DNA from: Certhia americana
Taxonomy: Eukaryota; Chordata; Aves; Passeriformes; Certhiidae
DNA: 64,000 bases
Direction: 5' to 3'
Assembly (NCBI GenBank): GCA_018697195.1
Contig: CM031869.1
Span: 13,757,431 to 13,821,430, forward strand
Below the pieces are notes generated by a model that had not been told where the DNA came from, did no database searches, and was given only the letters and a program-made list of their open reading frames with translations. Positions 10,073 to 21,050 of this stretch are shown in pieces. The position numbers and the translations under genes were made by a program. The first letter of the stretch is position 1; every line of letters starts with the position of its first letter.

Positions 10073-13000
10073 TCACTTTAACCACAAAATTGTAACCAAG
10101 GGCAGTATTGCAGTACTTCTGCTCACACTTTTGTGTGGATGAGGGAAATGTGCATCATGACCATCAGAGGAGTAGCAGAGTTTGACTGCCTTGTGCAGGT
10201 GCAAAGCACAGCGTGTGCTGGAGTGAACCAGGACCATGTGAAAAGCTCTTTTTTTCAGGGATGCAGTGTCCAGTAGAGACACGAATTATCTCCCTGCTGT
10301 TGCCTTCAGCCTTGCTCCATTTGGTTAATGCTGTTTTGTGTATTCAGCAGGGTGCTGCAGCCACTATGATCACTGGAGATGTGTCAGTAAGCTTGTGTGG
10401 TTTGCTTCCTATACTACCAAGTTTTAATTTTAACCCCTTATTTTATACTGGATTATGTTTGTAGTGCTACAGCTTGTTAGGAATATAATTAGTAGAAGGC
10501 CTTTTTTACAGAAGGCCTCTCTTGCAACTTTTGTTCCAAATCTACACTGTTATATTTTGTTTATATGCTTTTAAAGTGCTGACTTAGAATGCATTGTGTA
10601 CTGGGAAGTGCTGGCATGGATTTATGGGTTTTGGGGCTTGTTTTTCAAATACAGGTTTTATTTTGATTTAAGTATGTTGTGATTAAACTAAAACTATATA
10701 AAGAATCCCAAACTTTAAAACAATTAAGTTTATTTTGATTTGCTTTCTGCATCTGAAAGCTGAACTTGTACTGTGAGTACTAAAATTAATCTGCCATCAA
10801 AATCATATTGTTTAAACATTTGACATATGCCAGAGAGGTGGAGAGGGGAAACAACAAACAAATAAAACATTTGTGCCAAAGAGCTGCTTTTTAAATTAAC
10901 AAACAACATTGGTGTCTCATCCCAAATAAGAGAGCAGAATCTAATAAAGCATGCAGTATTTTCATTTTAACCTGTAAAATAAAAATGGGGAAACACTCAG
11001 CAAAGGTGGATGTAGTCAAACAGAGATGTTAAGAATTGCTTTGTCAGGAATGAAATAAATTTGATGCAGATTTAATGGTCAGTTGTTAAACCCTGGACTA
11101 ATAACTTCAGTGAAAGGTTGCCGTCCAGTTTCTGTGATGTAATGGAAGACTGGACTGTAATGGAATACTTCACTCTTGAAGATCATTGATCTAATTAGTA
11201 ATTGTTCTTTTGAATTGAAATTTGTTCCTCTCTGGGCTCAGTAACATTTTATTGCACTTTGAATTGGTTCAAAAGGAATATTGAAATCTAAACAAGTGGG
11301 CTAGTCCTTTCAAACCCCCTGAAAAAATTTGATTACTGGAAGGACCTTTCTGCAACTGAGGTGATTTTTCTGTGTACTTCTGTTGCTAAATAGTTCTTTG
11401 TTTCAGAGACAGAACTCTTTCCAGGTCTGGTTTCAGTTGCATGGGTTTGAATGAAGGATGGAGGCCCAAAATGCATGGCTGCTGTGGGCAGTGATGGACT
11501 GTAACCTGCTGCCCAGTCACATTCCAGGGGCTGCACTGGGCTCTTCTGTATGTTCTTGGCTGAGTCATTTCATCTGCAATGGACGTGCAAGCTAAGCAAG
11601 ATGATCTGTTGTTGTTTGGATCACAGGTTTGCTCTAGGTCACATTGGAAATAACTTTCTTACAAGAACTAATTTGGGAGGGATAGAGCCTTGTTCTGAAA
11701 AGGCAGGTAACAGGAAAGGTTGAGCTTATTATCTGAGAACCCCCTGTAAATTAATTCTTGCTTTCAGTTTTTTTATCCTGGCATACCACATGGGGGAAAA
11801 GCCAATAAGCTAATTGAGTCAGGATTATCTTTGTCCTAGCTGTAAGCCAGCAGAAATTTCTGTTATTTTTCTGAAAAGTCTACTAAGGTAACATCAGGAG
11901 GCCCAGGACTGTAAGGTGTCATCCTGCTCCTGCCTCCCACCCCCTGCTGTTTTGAACAGCAGGAAATACAATTTCACATTGATCAACTGAAAAGTCCAAC
12001 CTGAAAAGTCTGAGAGATCTTTACCCAGGGATATTTATTTGAAATTGATGTTTTGAGGGCAGAAAAATCATCTGCTCACCTACAATTCTATTAATAAATA
12101 AGAAATGGCAAATAGTTCTTGAGTTTGTGTGTTGGGGACTAGCTAACAGCCTTTTCACAGAAATGTGCAAATTGGAGTTTTTCTGAGCTTAAGTTAACTG
12201 ACCAGTGTGATTTGACCTCTTGGATATTTTGGAAAAGGACAACAGTCTCTGTTTGTGTTTTTCCATTCACATTCCAGTGATTTTATAGAGGATAGCCCTT
12301 TTCTAATTATGGGAGCTTTAGCACTGTTTACCATCCCAAGTGCAACTTGTTTGATTTCTTGCTTAAAATTTCTCATGAGCTTGAGTAATAAGCAGGAGCC
12401 TTTCTGGCCTCAGAGTGGAATTTTCATTATTTTTTATATCTTTCATGATGCTCTGAATTCATTCAGGGTTGTGTAATGCAATATCCTCTTGCAAAGTAGA
12501 AGTGCTTCCTATGCAATCTCAGCACTGTGTTCCAAACCCATGCTCAGCTGCAGGTTTTGTACAATGTCTTTGCAATACCTGTATATTAAACTGGAGCTCT
12601 CCAGATATCAATAATTCTGTGTGGTGGCACATGTAGAGTGTTTTAATATTTATTCCTTTGCATGCCTTCGGTTCGAAAAAAAGCCTTTCAAGTGTATTAA
12701 CAAAGATCCTGTCTGCATCAGAAGTTCTGCGTTTTTAATGAAAGCATTGAGTTGAATTTGTGAATGAATTTGTATTCTGGTAACTCTGGTGTGAGAGAGA
12801 CAAAAGTGGCACTGACTGAAGCAAAGTATCTGATTCAGAGAGAAGGTTTGACTATTCCAGATGCTTCTGACTGTGTGAAAGCCAGACACTGCATGGACTT
12901 TTATACAATCCCAGCCTTCTGACCATCAGAAAGTGGGAGAGTCACTGTTGGCTTCCCCACTATAATCTTTCTATTCAATCCCCCCAAGTATATCTTAAGT

Positions 13001-14467
13001 ACAAACACTGCTGTTCCTAGTACAAAATTGTAAAGCAAGGTTCTGATGTGTTCCTTTTACTTCCTTAACAAAATTGTCAGCACAAGGTTGTATTAACCAC
13101 TTAAAAAATCCATCTGTATATATATGGAGAAAGTGGTGCATAGAAATTAGAAACCAGATTTATAAAATGAGAATTGGGGGAATTGGCAATTCCTTTTCAC
13201 TCTGAAGCCTGCTAATTCAGAGTGATTATTCTGATCAGCACTATATGGAGTTAAATCCCTCTCTGGATATTTGCAATTGCAATTTTGAATGCAGCTTTCA
13301 ACTAGCAGAGAATTAATTTGTCCTTTTGTGTGTGAGGGGGGCATTGGAATGATATATAGTCTCATTTTCCCACTGTCCCATTTCCTGATTGCTAAAGAAT
13401 GGAATGTACCTGGCTGGTTTGATACCATAGAAAGGAAAAGCTGTGGCTCTTCTTGCACTACAGGAAATTGGAAGGGAAGGTGCTCTTTCTGTATAGAGGC
13501 ATGTTCTGGTACATGTTGGCATTGTTGGCTGTGTAGCAATTTGCTTCCAGGAAATTGGAGGGACTTTCCCCAAGTCCAGGTTAAAAGTTGGGAGCTGTGG
13601 TGAAGTTACTGCAGTACATTTGTACTGCTGACAGTTTTTGTCTGATGTGCATTGGCTTACAGATATAATCCTGATAAAAGATATATCCCTTGTCTCTGTG
13701 ACACTGTTTGGAGAAAGGGAAAAGAAGTAGTGAAAAAGAAAACAAGCACCAAACCTCAATTATTGTTAATTGCTAATATTAATTATCAATTAAAACACGG
13801 GCATTGCTGTGCTGTGCAGCAGAACTGTGGATTTTGCTGTGTTGTTGTAGGGAAAATCTTTATCTCGTTCCTGAAACTAAAAGTTAAAGGGATCTTTTTG
13901 CTCAGGCTTTGTTTTCACGTCGGCTGTTTTTCATACTCCAATCCATTCCCAATACTTCCCATGCATCCAGCAGACTGTAGGACCTTTCTTTTTTGTGTGA
14001 GTAAAGTGGATTTCACCTTGAAATAATAAGCACATTAGGAATGGTTTGTCTGTTTAGGAATCTGTACGCTTCTAAGGTTTTGGGAGTTTTGTTCAAGGTC
14101 TTTAACATCAAATTAGCAAAAGTAAAAGGTATATTAAAATAATTAGAGAGAGTGAGTTTCTGCTTTTACGTGAGCTCAATTTTCTCCTGTGCTAAGTCTC
14201 CTGAGATCTGTAGACAGTCAGTGCCAAGATAACATTGGCACCATTTTCTTATTGCCATGGTGATCTTCAGCTCTGCTGAATACTCAAGGGAGACTATGGT
14301 ATTTTAAAGCAAGTAGAATTTTGGTAATTAAAAAGGCTGGAAGGAAGGATCTTTCTAAATTTTGCCAGCTTGGGTAAATAAGGACGACGAATTATGTCTG
14401 AATAAGGAAGCTATTAGTCCGCTTTACTTGATTAGTACCGTGTATTAGCCAGCTAGAGAGGTTCTGA
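10073..14467. other. Intergenic or intronic DNA, no gene seen
   Basis: No supported exon or recognised repeat. Openings at 13147-13759 (both strands, up to 148 codons) lack splice sites and any recognisable family sequence. An agaaggcct phrase occurs twice near 10495-10525. Several G+C-richer patches are scattered, without CpG enrichment. Confidence 0.4.
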
Positions 14468-14489
14468 GGGTGGGAGTGGGGCAGGTGGG
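14468..14489 (+). other. G-quadruplex motif
   Basis: Four G-tracts with loops of 1, 3 and 5 bases (GGG-T-GGG-AGT-GGGG-CAGGT-GGG) fit the standard intramolecular quadruplex pattern. It sits at the start of a G+C-richer patch (14460-14640). Confidence 0.6.
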
Positions 14490-16854
14490 CTCCCCAGTGT
14501 CCATCAGGGTTTGGTACCTGGGCTGAGGTCTCGAGCAAGTTTCCCTGAGCAGTGGCTGTGCCTGCATAGGAACAGCACTGCCCTTTGTGGAGCAGGGCTG
14601 GCAGGAGCCCTGCTCCTCCTGTCTCTCATCTGCACTGGGATTCAAGGGCAGCAATACATTCCAGAAGATTTTCAAATTAAGACTCTTGCTTGGAAGTTGG
14701 GCTTGTCCTTTGTATGCCGTTTTGTTAAAGGCCAGTTTTACACTTCACTGGGGGCAGTGGATTTCTCAGGCTCTCTGTCGTTTCTCCGTCACGGCCCAGT
14801 TCTCATTTCTCTCTGGCTACAGCATGAGTCAGCATTTGGGATTGTTTTATGATGCTCTGGTATTCTCTCCACTTTTTTCTCTTTCTTTTTTATGACCCTT
14901 TCAAGCTCACCAGTCAGTGCACAGAGGCAGTGTAAAGCATGCAGACTGGAAGGATGGTGAGACACCTGTTATACTGATATGTTGGGGTCAGGAAAAAAAC
15001 TTTAAAAATCTTTGCACTAGCAAGATTTCAACCCATTATTTCAGCTCAATAGACCTTCAGCACCACCTTTGCTGTTTCTGCAAAGCCACGTATTGTCTTA
15101 AACATTTTTGCAAAATATACTCTTGACAAGCAAATAAGCATTTAAAATGAAACTTAAATTCTTTTGGGTTAAATTTGGATAGTTTGTCAGAAATACAAGT
15201 TATTGTGTCAATTCTTTTTAACTCACTCCATCTATATGCTTTTACCCATTGCTGTCTCTTAATACTGTTTGTGATTTGGGACAGGGGGCATTCTTAAATA
15301 TTTTTTTCATAATATATGATATTTAAATTTAAGTTGCAAAGTAGAAAAAGCAAACTGGATTCTCCTTCAGTGTACAGTTTAGTCATGGCATACCTGATAG
15401 CTGCCCATTATTCTTATTAAGTTTTCAAAGAGATTCCAGTCTATTTTATATGTTAAAATCCAATTCTCTTATCAGGCCAGATTTTAAGGCTTGCTGAAGC
15501 AGAACTGAAGCTGTCCTGGTGACTTTAGACATGTATAGATGTGGTTCTTGCAAAACAGAATCAGTGTGCAGTTCCAAATTGATGCTACGAGATTGTGAAC
15601 AAAACTTATTTGGAAGATTTGTGATTAAACAAGAAATTTGTATTCAGTGTCCAAAGTGTACATGCATATTTACTGTTTCTCTTATTTGTATGTGTCCTCA
15701 AAAATATCTGTATCCAGGGGATAGACTCTTAGTTCCTTCAGTGGATTCTGTACTGGAGTTCTGTTACAGCATTGCTGCAGTGGCAGTAAAGGTTTGGCAT
15801 CTCTGCACAATCTCCAGCACAGGCAGCTAATGAAAACAGACTGGTGGCATTCTGGGGGGAGTCCAAAGCAAAGCAGGTGCTGTGCATGTGCACAGACACC
15901 CACCCTGATCCCCAGCATCTCCTGAAATGCTGCTCCTCCTCCCGGCCTGTGTGAGATGTGTAACACCACAGCTCCACTGCTGAAGAGGTAGGTGGATTTG
16001 GACAGCTCTGTCTCAATTCCTGAGGACACAGAGTAACTTTCCCCAAATGGTTCAGTCTCTAATTAGTGGGCACAGAGCCTTGCCAAGGAATGTATTTCTG
16101 GCAGAGCTCCATTTCACTGAGTGGGTCAGGATTTTGCTGATTTTTATTGCTGTACTCTATATGTCATTGGGTTTGTTCAACTGAATGTAATCCCCTGGGT
16201 CTGTTTGGTTTGCCATATAAGCATATGTAAATTTTATTTTTTGATGGGGTAATTTTTATTTTTTTTTCTTGGTGGGATTTCAGTTTTGTGGTGGGCTTAT
16301 GTATTTTCAAATATTTTAATGGAAGCATCCATTTAGGTAAATTAGAAGCTTACTAGCTTTTTTACTTATTTCCATTGGGGTTTTTATTATTTAAAGACCA
16401 TAGTCTAAGTATGCTCTAAATTTTCCTTCTTTTAAATAGGATAAACCTATTACTTGCCTGGCTCTGAGCAAGGATTACAGGAAATAAACAAGCCCAAGTC
16501 TCTATCTAGTTATTTTTAGCTTAACTATGCTACTTTTCTTCTTATTTCAGTTCAAGATGAGATGAGAACTGCAAATAGCCTAAATTAGTCTGTAGCATTT
16601 ATATCTTGTTAAGTTTCCTGCTTTGGAAAATACGCAGGAAAATGATTATACGTGGTATTCATCTAGAGGCTGATGAGTTTGTTATAATTATGAAGGTAGA
16701 TGTAATGAGATGAAAACATCTTTCTTTAGGCTCTCTGAGGAATTCCTTCTCTCCATATTGCTGTTGGGTTAACTGTTTTCTAACCAAGGTGTTCCTCAGC
16801 ATTCACTCCTCGTATTTTGGGGTTTCCTCAGTTCCTGTTTAGGAGATTGATTGG
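14490..16854. other. No gene seen; two G+C-richer patches
   Basis: Patches at 14490-14640 and 15830-16130 are richer in G+C but have no clear repeat family or coding exon. At 16551 a strong acceptor (cttcttatttcag) opens a 12-codon phase-1 frame to a stop, too short to call. Confidence 0.4.
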
Positions 16855-17010
16855 CAGCTCTGCCATTAGCATTTATAGGTGATAACTAATTAAGTTCTAC
16901 ATGCACATGAGTGGATAATAAAGACCCTTCGCATCTCATTTATTAACACAAATCTCCAGTGTAATTATCATTTTACCATTATTTAGCATGCTTAATAACT
17001 CTTTGTTGAG
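16855..17010. promoter_or_regulatory. TAAT-dense stretch, possible conserved non-coding element
   Basis: Several homeodomain-type cores cluster here (aactaattaagtt, gtaattatc, cattatttag, cttaataac) in otherwise complex, non-repetitive sequence. This resembles vertebrate developmental enhancers, but only alignment to other birds would show constraint. Confidence 0.25.
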
Positions 17011-17886
17011 TAATTTTCTAGTTCCTTCTAAAAGAGACTGAGATATAAGTGTATCTAAAATCTTCATTGTGTATAAAGTTATAATAGTTTGGGGTTTGGT
17101 TTATGTTTCCTTTTATCTTTTGGAAAAAAATCTCGGGGTTTTTTCAGCTCAAAGTTTTTCAAATAACTTGATAATTCCTAAACTGTGTTCAAATATTTGA
17201 TAGGTGTTATGAAGCACTTAGGTGAGGAGACTGGAAGATGTGTGTGGATTCAGTTTATTGCTTCCTTTAAAGGCAATAGTGTCAGCAAGGAACTAATGAG
17301 AATGGGACCATGAATATTTACTATTTGAGGAGTGCTGAGTTTGCTTGATATCACTATCAGAGCAGATTAGAAATTGTTCTTTTTATTTTGTTTCAATGAA
17401 GACGATTTTTTTTGTGTGGTGGAAATATTTTTTTCAAGGCTGTGTTCAAAGTCCTCCTTTCCCCAAAGGATTTTATCTGTATGTTTTTTCCATATGCTTT
17501 TATTTATGTGATAGTAAGCTGTATGTGCACGTGCTTAATGTTTGAGAACTGATTATGATACCCTTTTTTTCATGTCAAGAGAGCTGGGCAAATTGAGATT
17601 GGAAAAAATTTCCTTCAGTGGTTGATAAACTTGTAGCAGTTTTATTACGTGATTTGTCTGTGTGCATATACATTTCTAGAAACGTCTGCTGTTACTGTAA
17701 CTTCACAAAGATTTAGTTGATTTTTATGTGGCAATACCAATTTCTAAGAAAACAGGGGCTGGGGGTGTCTTTCTGTTATTCTTTTGTTCATTTGTGCTGT
17801 ACCTGTAGAAGTGGTAACTTTTGGAGAGTCATACACTGAACGTTTTGAACTTTTATGACAGCAGAAGTTTTGCTCATGATTGCAAT
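17011..17886. other. No gene seen
   Basis: AT-rich sequence with GT-rich tracts near 17090-17150. The longest opening is 66 codons and rich in F, Y and C, typical of T-rich DNA. Confidence 0.5.
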
Positions 17887-17916
17887 TCTTGAATACCTTG
17901 CAGAAGGTATTCAAGA
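17887..17916. repeat. Perfect 13-bp inverted repeat, 4-nt loop
   Basis: Arms tcttgaatacctt and aaggtattcaaga flank the loop gcag. It is too short for a canonical microRNA precursor, and no T-run follows to suggest Pol III termination. It may be a cruciform-prone site or the relic of a small palindromic element. Confidence 0.75.
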
Positions 17917-18092
17917 TTTCAACATAAGAAACAGCACAAGTTCTTCCTTCACAAGAAGCTGTCTTTCCCCTTAACTGTAGTCCCAGACTCTCCTGTCACA
18001 GTTTTCCAAAGCTTCACATAAATTTGAACTAGAGTATAATATTTTTCACAAGCTTAATTGTGTAGATATTTAGTCATTATTCATCTTTTACG

Positions 18093-18106
18093 TATATATA
18101 TATATA
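18093..18106. repeat. (TA)7 microsatellite
   Basis: Short uninterrupted TA dinucleotide run. Confidence 0.85.
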
Positions 18107-18303
18107 ATGCCAGGCCACGTTTTGCAGACAAATACAGGACTTTGGGCACAGTAGTCATGTTTACATTTTTGACAGCAAGGTGAGATCACCACCTGATGCA
18201 AATGTTTATTAAAGAATTGTCAGAAGGAAAGCAGATCTTTCAAGAGAGGCTAGTCAAATGTCCTGGTGGATGTTTAACACGCTCTATATGAGACAGCCAT
18301 TCT

Positions 18304-18407
18304 TGGGCTAGACTAATTTCTAGCTAAAGGTAAATTAAAATCTTTTGGTGCCCAATTTAAGCATAAGGGTTCACAGTTTACCTTAGGTTAGAAATTGGTC
18401 TAACTAA
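18304..18407. repeat. Inverted-repeat element, unclassified (copy 1)
   Basis: Two 31-base arms (18304-18334 and 18377-18407) pair at 24 of 31 positions around a 42-base loop. The loop and right arm contain a 29-base core at 18351-18379 that recurs at 26902-26930 with two mismatches, so this is a dispersed family rather than a chance hairpin. The structure fits a small non-autonomous DNA transposon or part of an LTR. I cannot name the family. Confidence 0.6.
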
Positions 18408-18959
18408 GGATTTAAACAATGTCTACATTTTTTGATTTCTTGACTTTGCACCATTTCTTTTCCTTAATCCTTGAGTCTCTCTTGATATGGTGAGGTGATC
18501 TGCTATAGAAAAAGGGAGAGGGCAGTTTTTCTGTAGTGACTAAAGCAGTAAATGTGTATTTGCTTTCCAGTCATAGTGAATGCCCACTCAGGCTAGGGAC
18601 AGTACACTTACAGTGGGTGAAGGCTTTGTCAAACAGCTCAGAGCTCTCTGCAGTTTAGAATGTGAGTGATTTTGTAGTAGTGGACGCTTTCTCTGCTGTT
18701 GTCAATTCTTACAGAGCTCTGGGAAGATGCACAGCAAAAATGCCACATAGCATCAACATTTGTAAAGTTGATTTTTGCTTTCATCTTTGCAATCCTTGAA
18801 AACAGAAGTAATTGCCAATAGGATTGGGGTGGATGCATCTGTGAGAATAACTTGGGGCAGGGCTGCCCACCTCACTCAGGTTTTTATAGTAGGCAGAAGA
18901 TGAGTGCGGTTTGATTTCTCTCATTTTCAGTTATTACAGCTACTTTCTGCCTGTGTATT
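18408..18959. other. No gene seen
   Basis: Unremarkable sequence. The short openings on both strands show no family features. Confidence 0.5.
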
Positions 18960-19070
18960 GGGGGGGGGACGTATCTTGAATGGTATTTTCTTGCAGGCTT
19001 TGTGTTTGAATGGTATTTTCTTGCAGGCTTTGGGTTTGAATGGTATTTTCTTGCAGGCTTTGGGTTTGGG
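18960..19070. repeat. 30-bp minisatellite, 3 copies, next to a G9 run
   Basis: The unit beginning ttgaatggtattttcttgca repeats with an exact 30-base period at 18976, 19006 and 19036, with a partial fourth start at 19066. Copies differ at about one base. The period is a multiple of three, so both strands stay open through it (plus strand LNGIFLQALG per unit), which produces misleading ORFs. A run of nine G precedes it at 18960-18968. Confidence 0.9.
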
Positions 19071-19449
19071 CAACAAATACTCAATATCTAGGACGGAGAT
19101 GTGGGCAAGTGTGCATGTGCTGATTCTGCCTCATGGACTAACTCATGTTTCTTTAAGTGAAAGAGTGACTTACATATTGCGTTCTTCCTTGGTCTGTATG
19201 AGACTGCTATTCAGGACAGTTATTTGTTACTTCACAAATGCCTTTGGTATAACCTTACTCTCACATAGTGTGCTAGACTCCTCAGCTAATTTCTTTAAGT
19301 TCTTCAGTCACTAAAGACTGTGCGTTTGTATAAATGACTGAACATAGCAAACTTATTTTCAGAATGTGGAAGCATCTAAATCTCACTGGTGTGATTATAT
19401 TTTGAGTGTTGGTGCAATAAGAAAAGGAAAATAATAAAAAAAAAATTGG
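19071..19449. other. No gene seen
   Basis: Unique-looking sequence between the minisatellite and the LTR. It ends in an A-rich stretch and ATTGG, the left target-site copy of the LTR. Confidence 0.5.
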
Positions 19450-19942
19450 TTGAGGGAGGACACATGGCTGATACCATGATTGGTTTACGGGTTTCAAGCA
19501 TCAGCACTTTATTGTTCCCCAGTCCAACCTTTTCTACCCTTCTCACATTCATAACACCTGTGTGCCCTTTTACCTTTTTGTGATTGGTCAATAGACATCA
19601 ACATTCCCTGCTTCCTTTTCCTTCAGTGCTATTCACCTGTCTTACACAGCTGCACCCCATTAGGGATGAGGGATGGCTGATGCCTTAGGTTTTAGCTGTT
19701 ATATTTTTTAGACTCTGTGCTGTTTCAGTGAGTAGTTTTAAGTTTCATATTCAGTGCTACTAAGCTCTCTTCGCCGAGTGGATAGACAAAACAATTCCTT
19801 CTCTGGTTTGAGACCAAGGACAACTTTCAGGCCCAAGAATGAAAACTATGGTGAAGTGAGAAGAAAAACCAAGGAGGATGGAGCTTCATAACCTGCAGCT
19901 GTGGTTGGACAATTGATTGTAATATGATAAGGAACCAGAACT

Positions 19943-19949
19943 TATAAAA
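19943..19949 (+). promoter_or_regulatory. TATA box of the solo LTR
   Basis: TATAAAA about 114 bases before the LTR's AATAAA, in the position expected for the U3 promoter. Transcription would start near 19970. Whether it is still active is unknown. Confidence 0.6.
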
Positions 19950-20056
19950 GTGTGAGACCTCGTCACAGGTGTCCATTTTGTGACCATTTTGGGTTCATCT
20001 TGGGTGTGGTCAGGCTGGACCCTTGTGCTGCTCAGGTGTGCCCATTGAGGCCTTTT

Positions 20057-20062
20057 AATAAA
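20057..20062 (+). terminator. LTR polyadenylation signal AATAAA
   Basis: Lies in the R region of the solo LTR, followed by a T-rich and GT-containing stretch typical of downstream processing elements. Confidence 0.6.
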
Positions 20063-20197
20063 TCCCTGCTTTATCTTTTTGCTCTGCCCAGTCTCTGTTC
20101 CAGGTCAGCCTCCAGAAGGCATCATGGCTAGCAGCCCCATTCCTAATTTCTCATAATCTATTCTCCCACAATTGGAAGCTGCTAAGGTTCCTATACT

Positions 20198-20210
20198 AAA
20201 AAAAAAAAAA
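20198..20210. repeat. A13 homopolymer
   Basis: Run of 13 A about 25 bases beyond the LTR target duplication; probably simple slippage. Confidence 0.8.
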
Positions 20211-20599
20211 GTTTTTAATATGCTTTTAGATGCAATTATTGCAGAAAAAGTTGCTCATTTTCTGCATTTTAAATGGTAGAGAGTAAGGGTCCTACTTTTC
20301 TCTAGTTTTCCTTATGTTTTGTTTTTGGAAGCTCTAGTTTATACAAAATTTTATGATGACACACAGGTGTATCTTGTAGATGTGTCACTTTGGTCTTCTA
20401 ATCATTGTTCAGTTTTGTTCTGTCTATATCTTAAGAAGTTCTGGTGATAAAAGTCCTTGGGATGTTAAATAATTAAGTACATCTTGTGAGAACCTGACAA
20501 GAAGTGGTGTACAGTAAACCTGACTCTCTGAATCAAATCCCAATTTGTTTTGATAGCCAGCTGTGCCACTTCTGCTTCCACATGCTTTTACTTTCACCT
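20211..20599. other. No gene seen
   Basis: AT-rich sequence between the LTR and the CpG-rich element. Confidence 0.5.
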
Positions 20600-21050
20600 T
20601 TTAAATTTAGCATTTAATAACACGGCCATTTTCCAAGAATTTTTAAGGACTGCTTGAAATATGCTAAGTGCCTTGAAGACCAGGCGATTTGCACCAGCAG
20701 TAAGGATGAAAATTTCTCCGTGGCGTTCTCCTGTCGCTGCCAAAGTGACCTTGGTGGGTGGAGAGATGACAGAGTGCTTTGCTGGCCGCGCCTGACAGCA
20801 GCGCGATAGCGGCACGCTTGACAAATCGCTCACATTAAAATGGGGGGCACTTTCGGCAGCACCCGCGTCCCCATCCATCAGTCCTGATTACTACACAAAC
20901 GTCAGCCGTGGCACAGAGCACATTTGTCAGGAGGAGTAAAAAGCAGTTGTTAGTAGGAGCACTCCCTGTCACGGTAATGGACTGAGGCTCGCTGCGGTGA
21001 CTCGCAGCAACCAGCGCATTTGCAAATGGCCCGAACAGGACTTGGAGAAA
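20600..21050. promoter_or_regulatory. CpG-rich probable conserved regulatory element
   Basis: This is the most CpG-rich stretch in the window (gtggcgttc, ctggccgcgcc, cagcgcgatagcggcacgc, cacccgcgtcc, ctcgctgcggtgactcgcagc), in otherwise CpG-poor DNA. It contains the palindromic octamer-type POU site ATTTGCAAAT at 21018-21027. No exon with splice sites is visible; a 94-codon minus-strand opening lacks domain features. CpG retention implies either germline hypomethylation or purifying selection. An enhancer or a small alternative promoter fits best. Confidence 0.45.

Larger units (their letters stand above)
19450..20170 (+). mobile_element. Solo LTR of an endogenous retrovirus
   Basis: A 721-bp element flanked by the 5-bp direct repeat ATTGG (19445-19449 and 20171-20175), the target duplication expected of retroviral integration. 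Its ends are short inverted repeats (ttgagggagg at the left, tctcccaca at the right) with the expected CA at the 3' edge. The left end reads TTG rather than TG, possibly through loss of one base. Inside are a TATA box (TATAAAA, 19943-19949), then AATAAA (20057-20062), defining U3-R-U5 on the plus strand. The U5-like part after AATAAA resembles songbird ERV LTRs in style. No gag, pol or env lies on either side, so it is a recombination-derived solo LTR. Subfamily is not assigned. Confidence 0.8.

Noticed and set aside
10259..10386. 128-nt exon with tttttttcag acceptor and gtaagc donor
   Set aside because: Donor is weak (TCA before GT), the hydrophobic translation has no family match, and it lies just past the presumed gene end.
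18128..18179. 52-nt exon ending in aag|gtgaga
   Set aside because: Good donor but a poor pyrimidine tract at the acceptor; two frames open, as expected by chance at this length.
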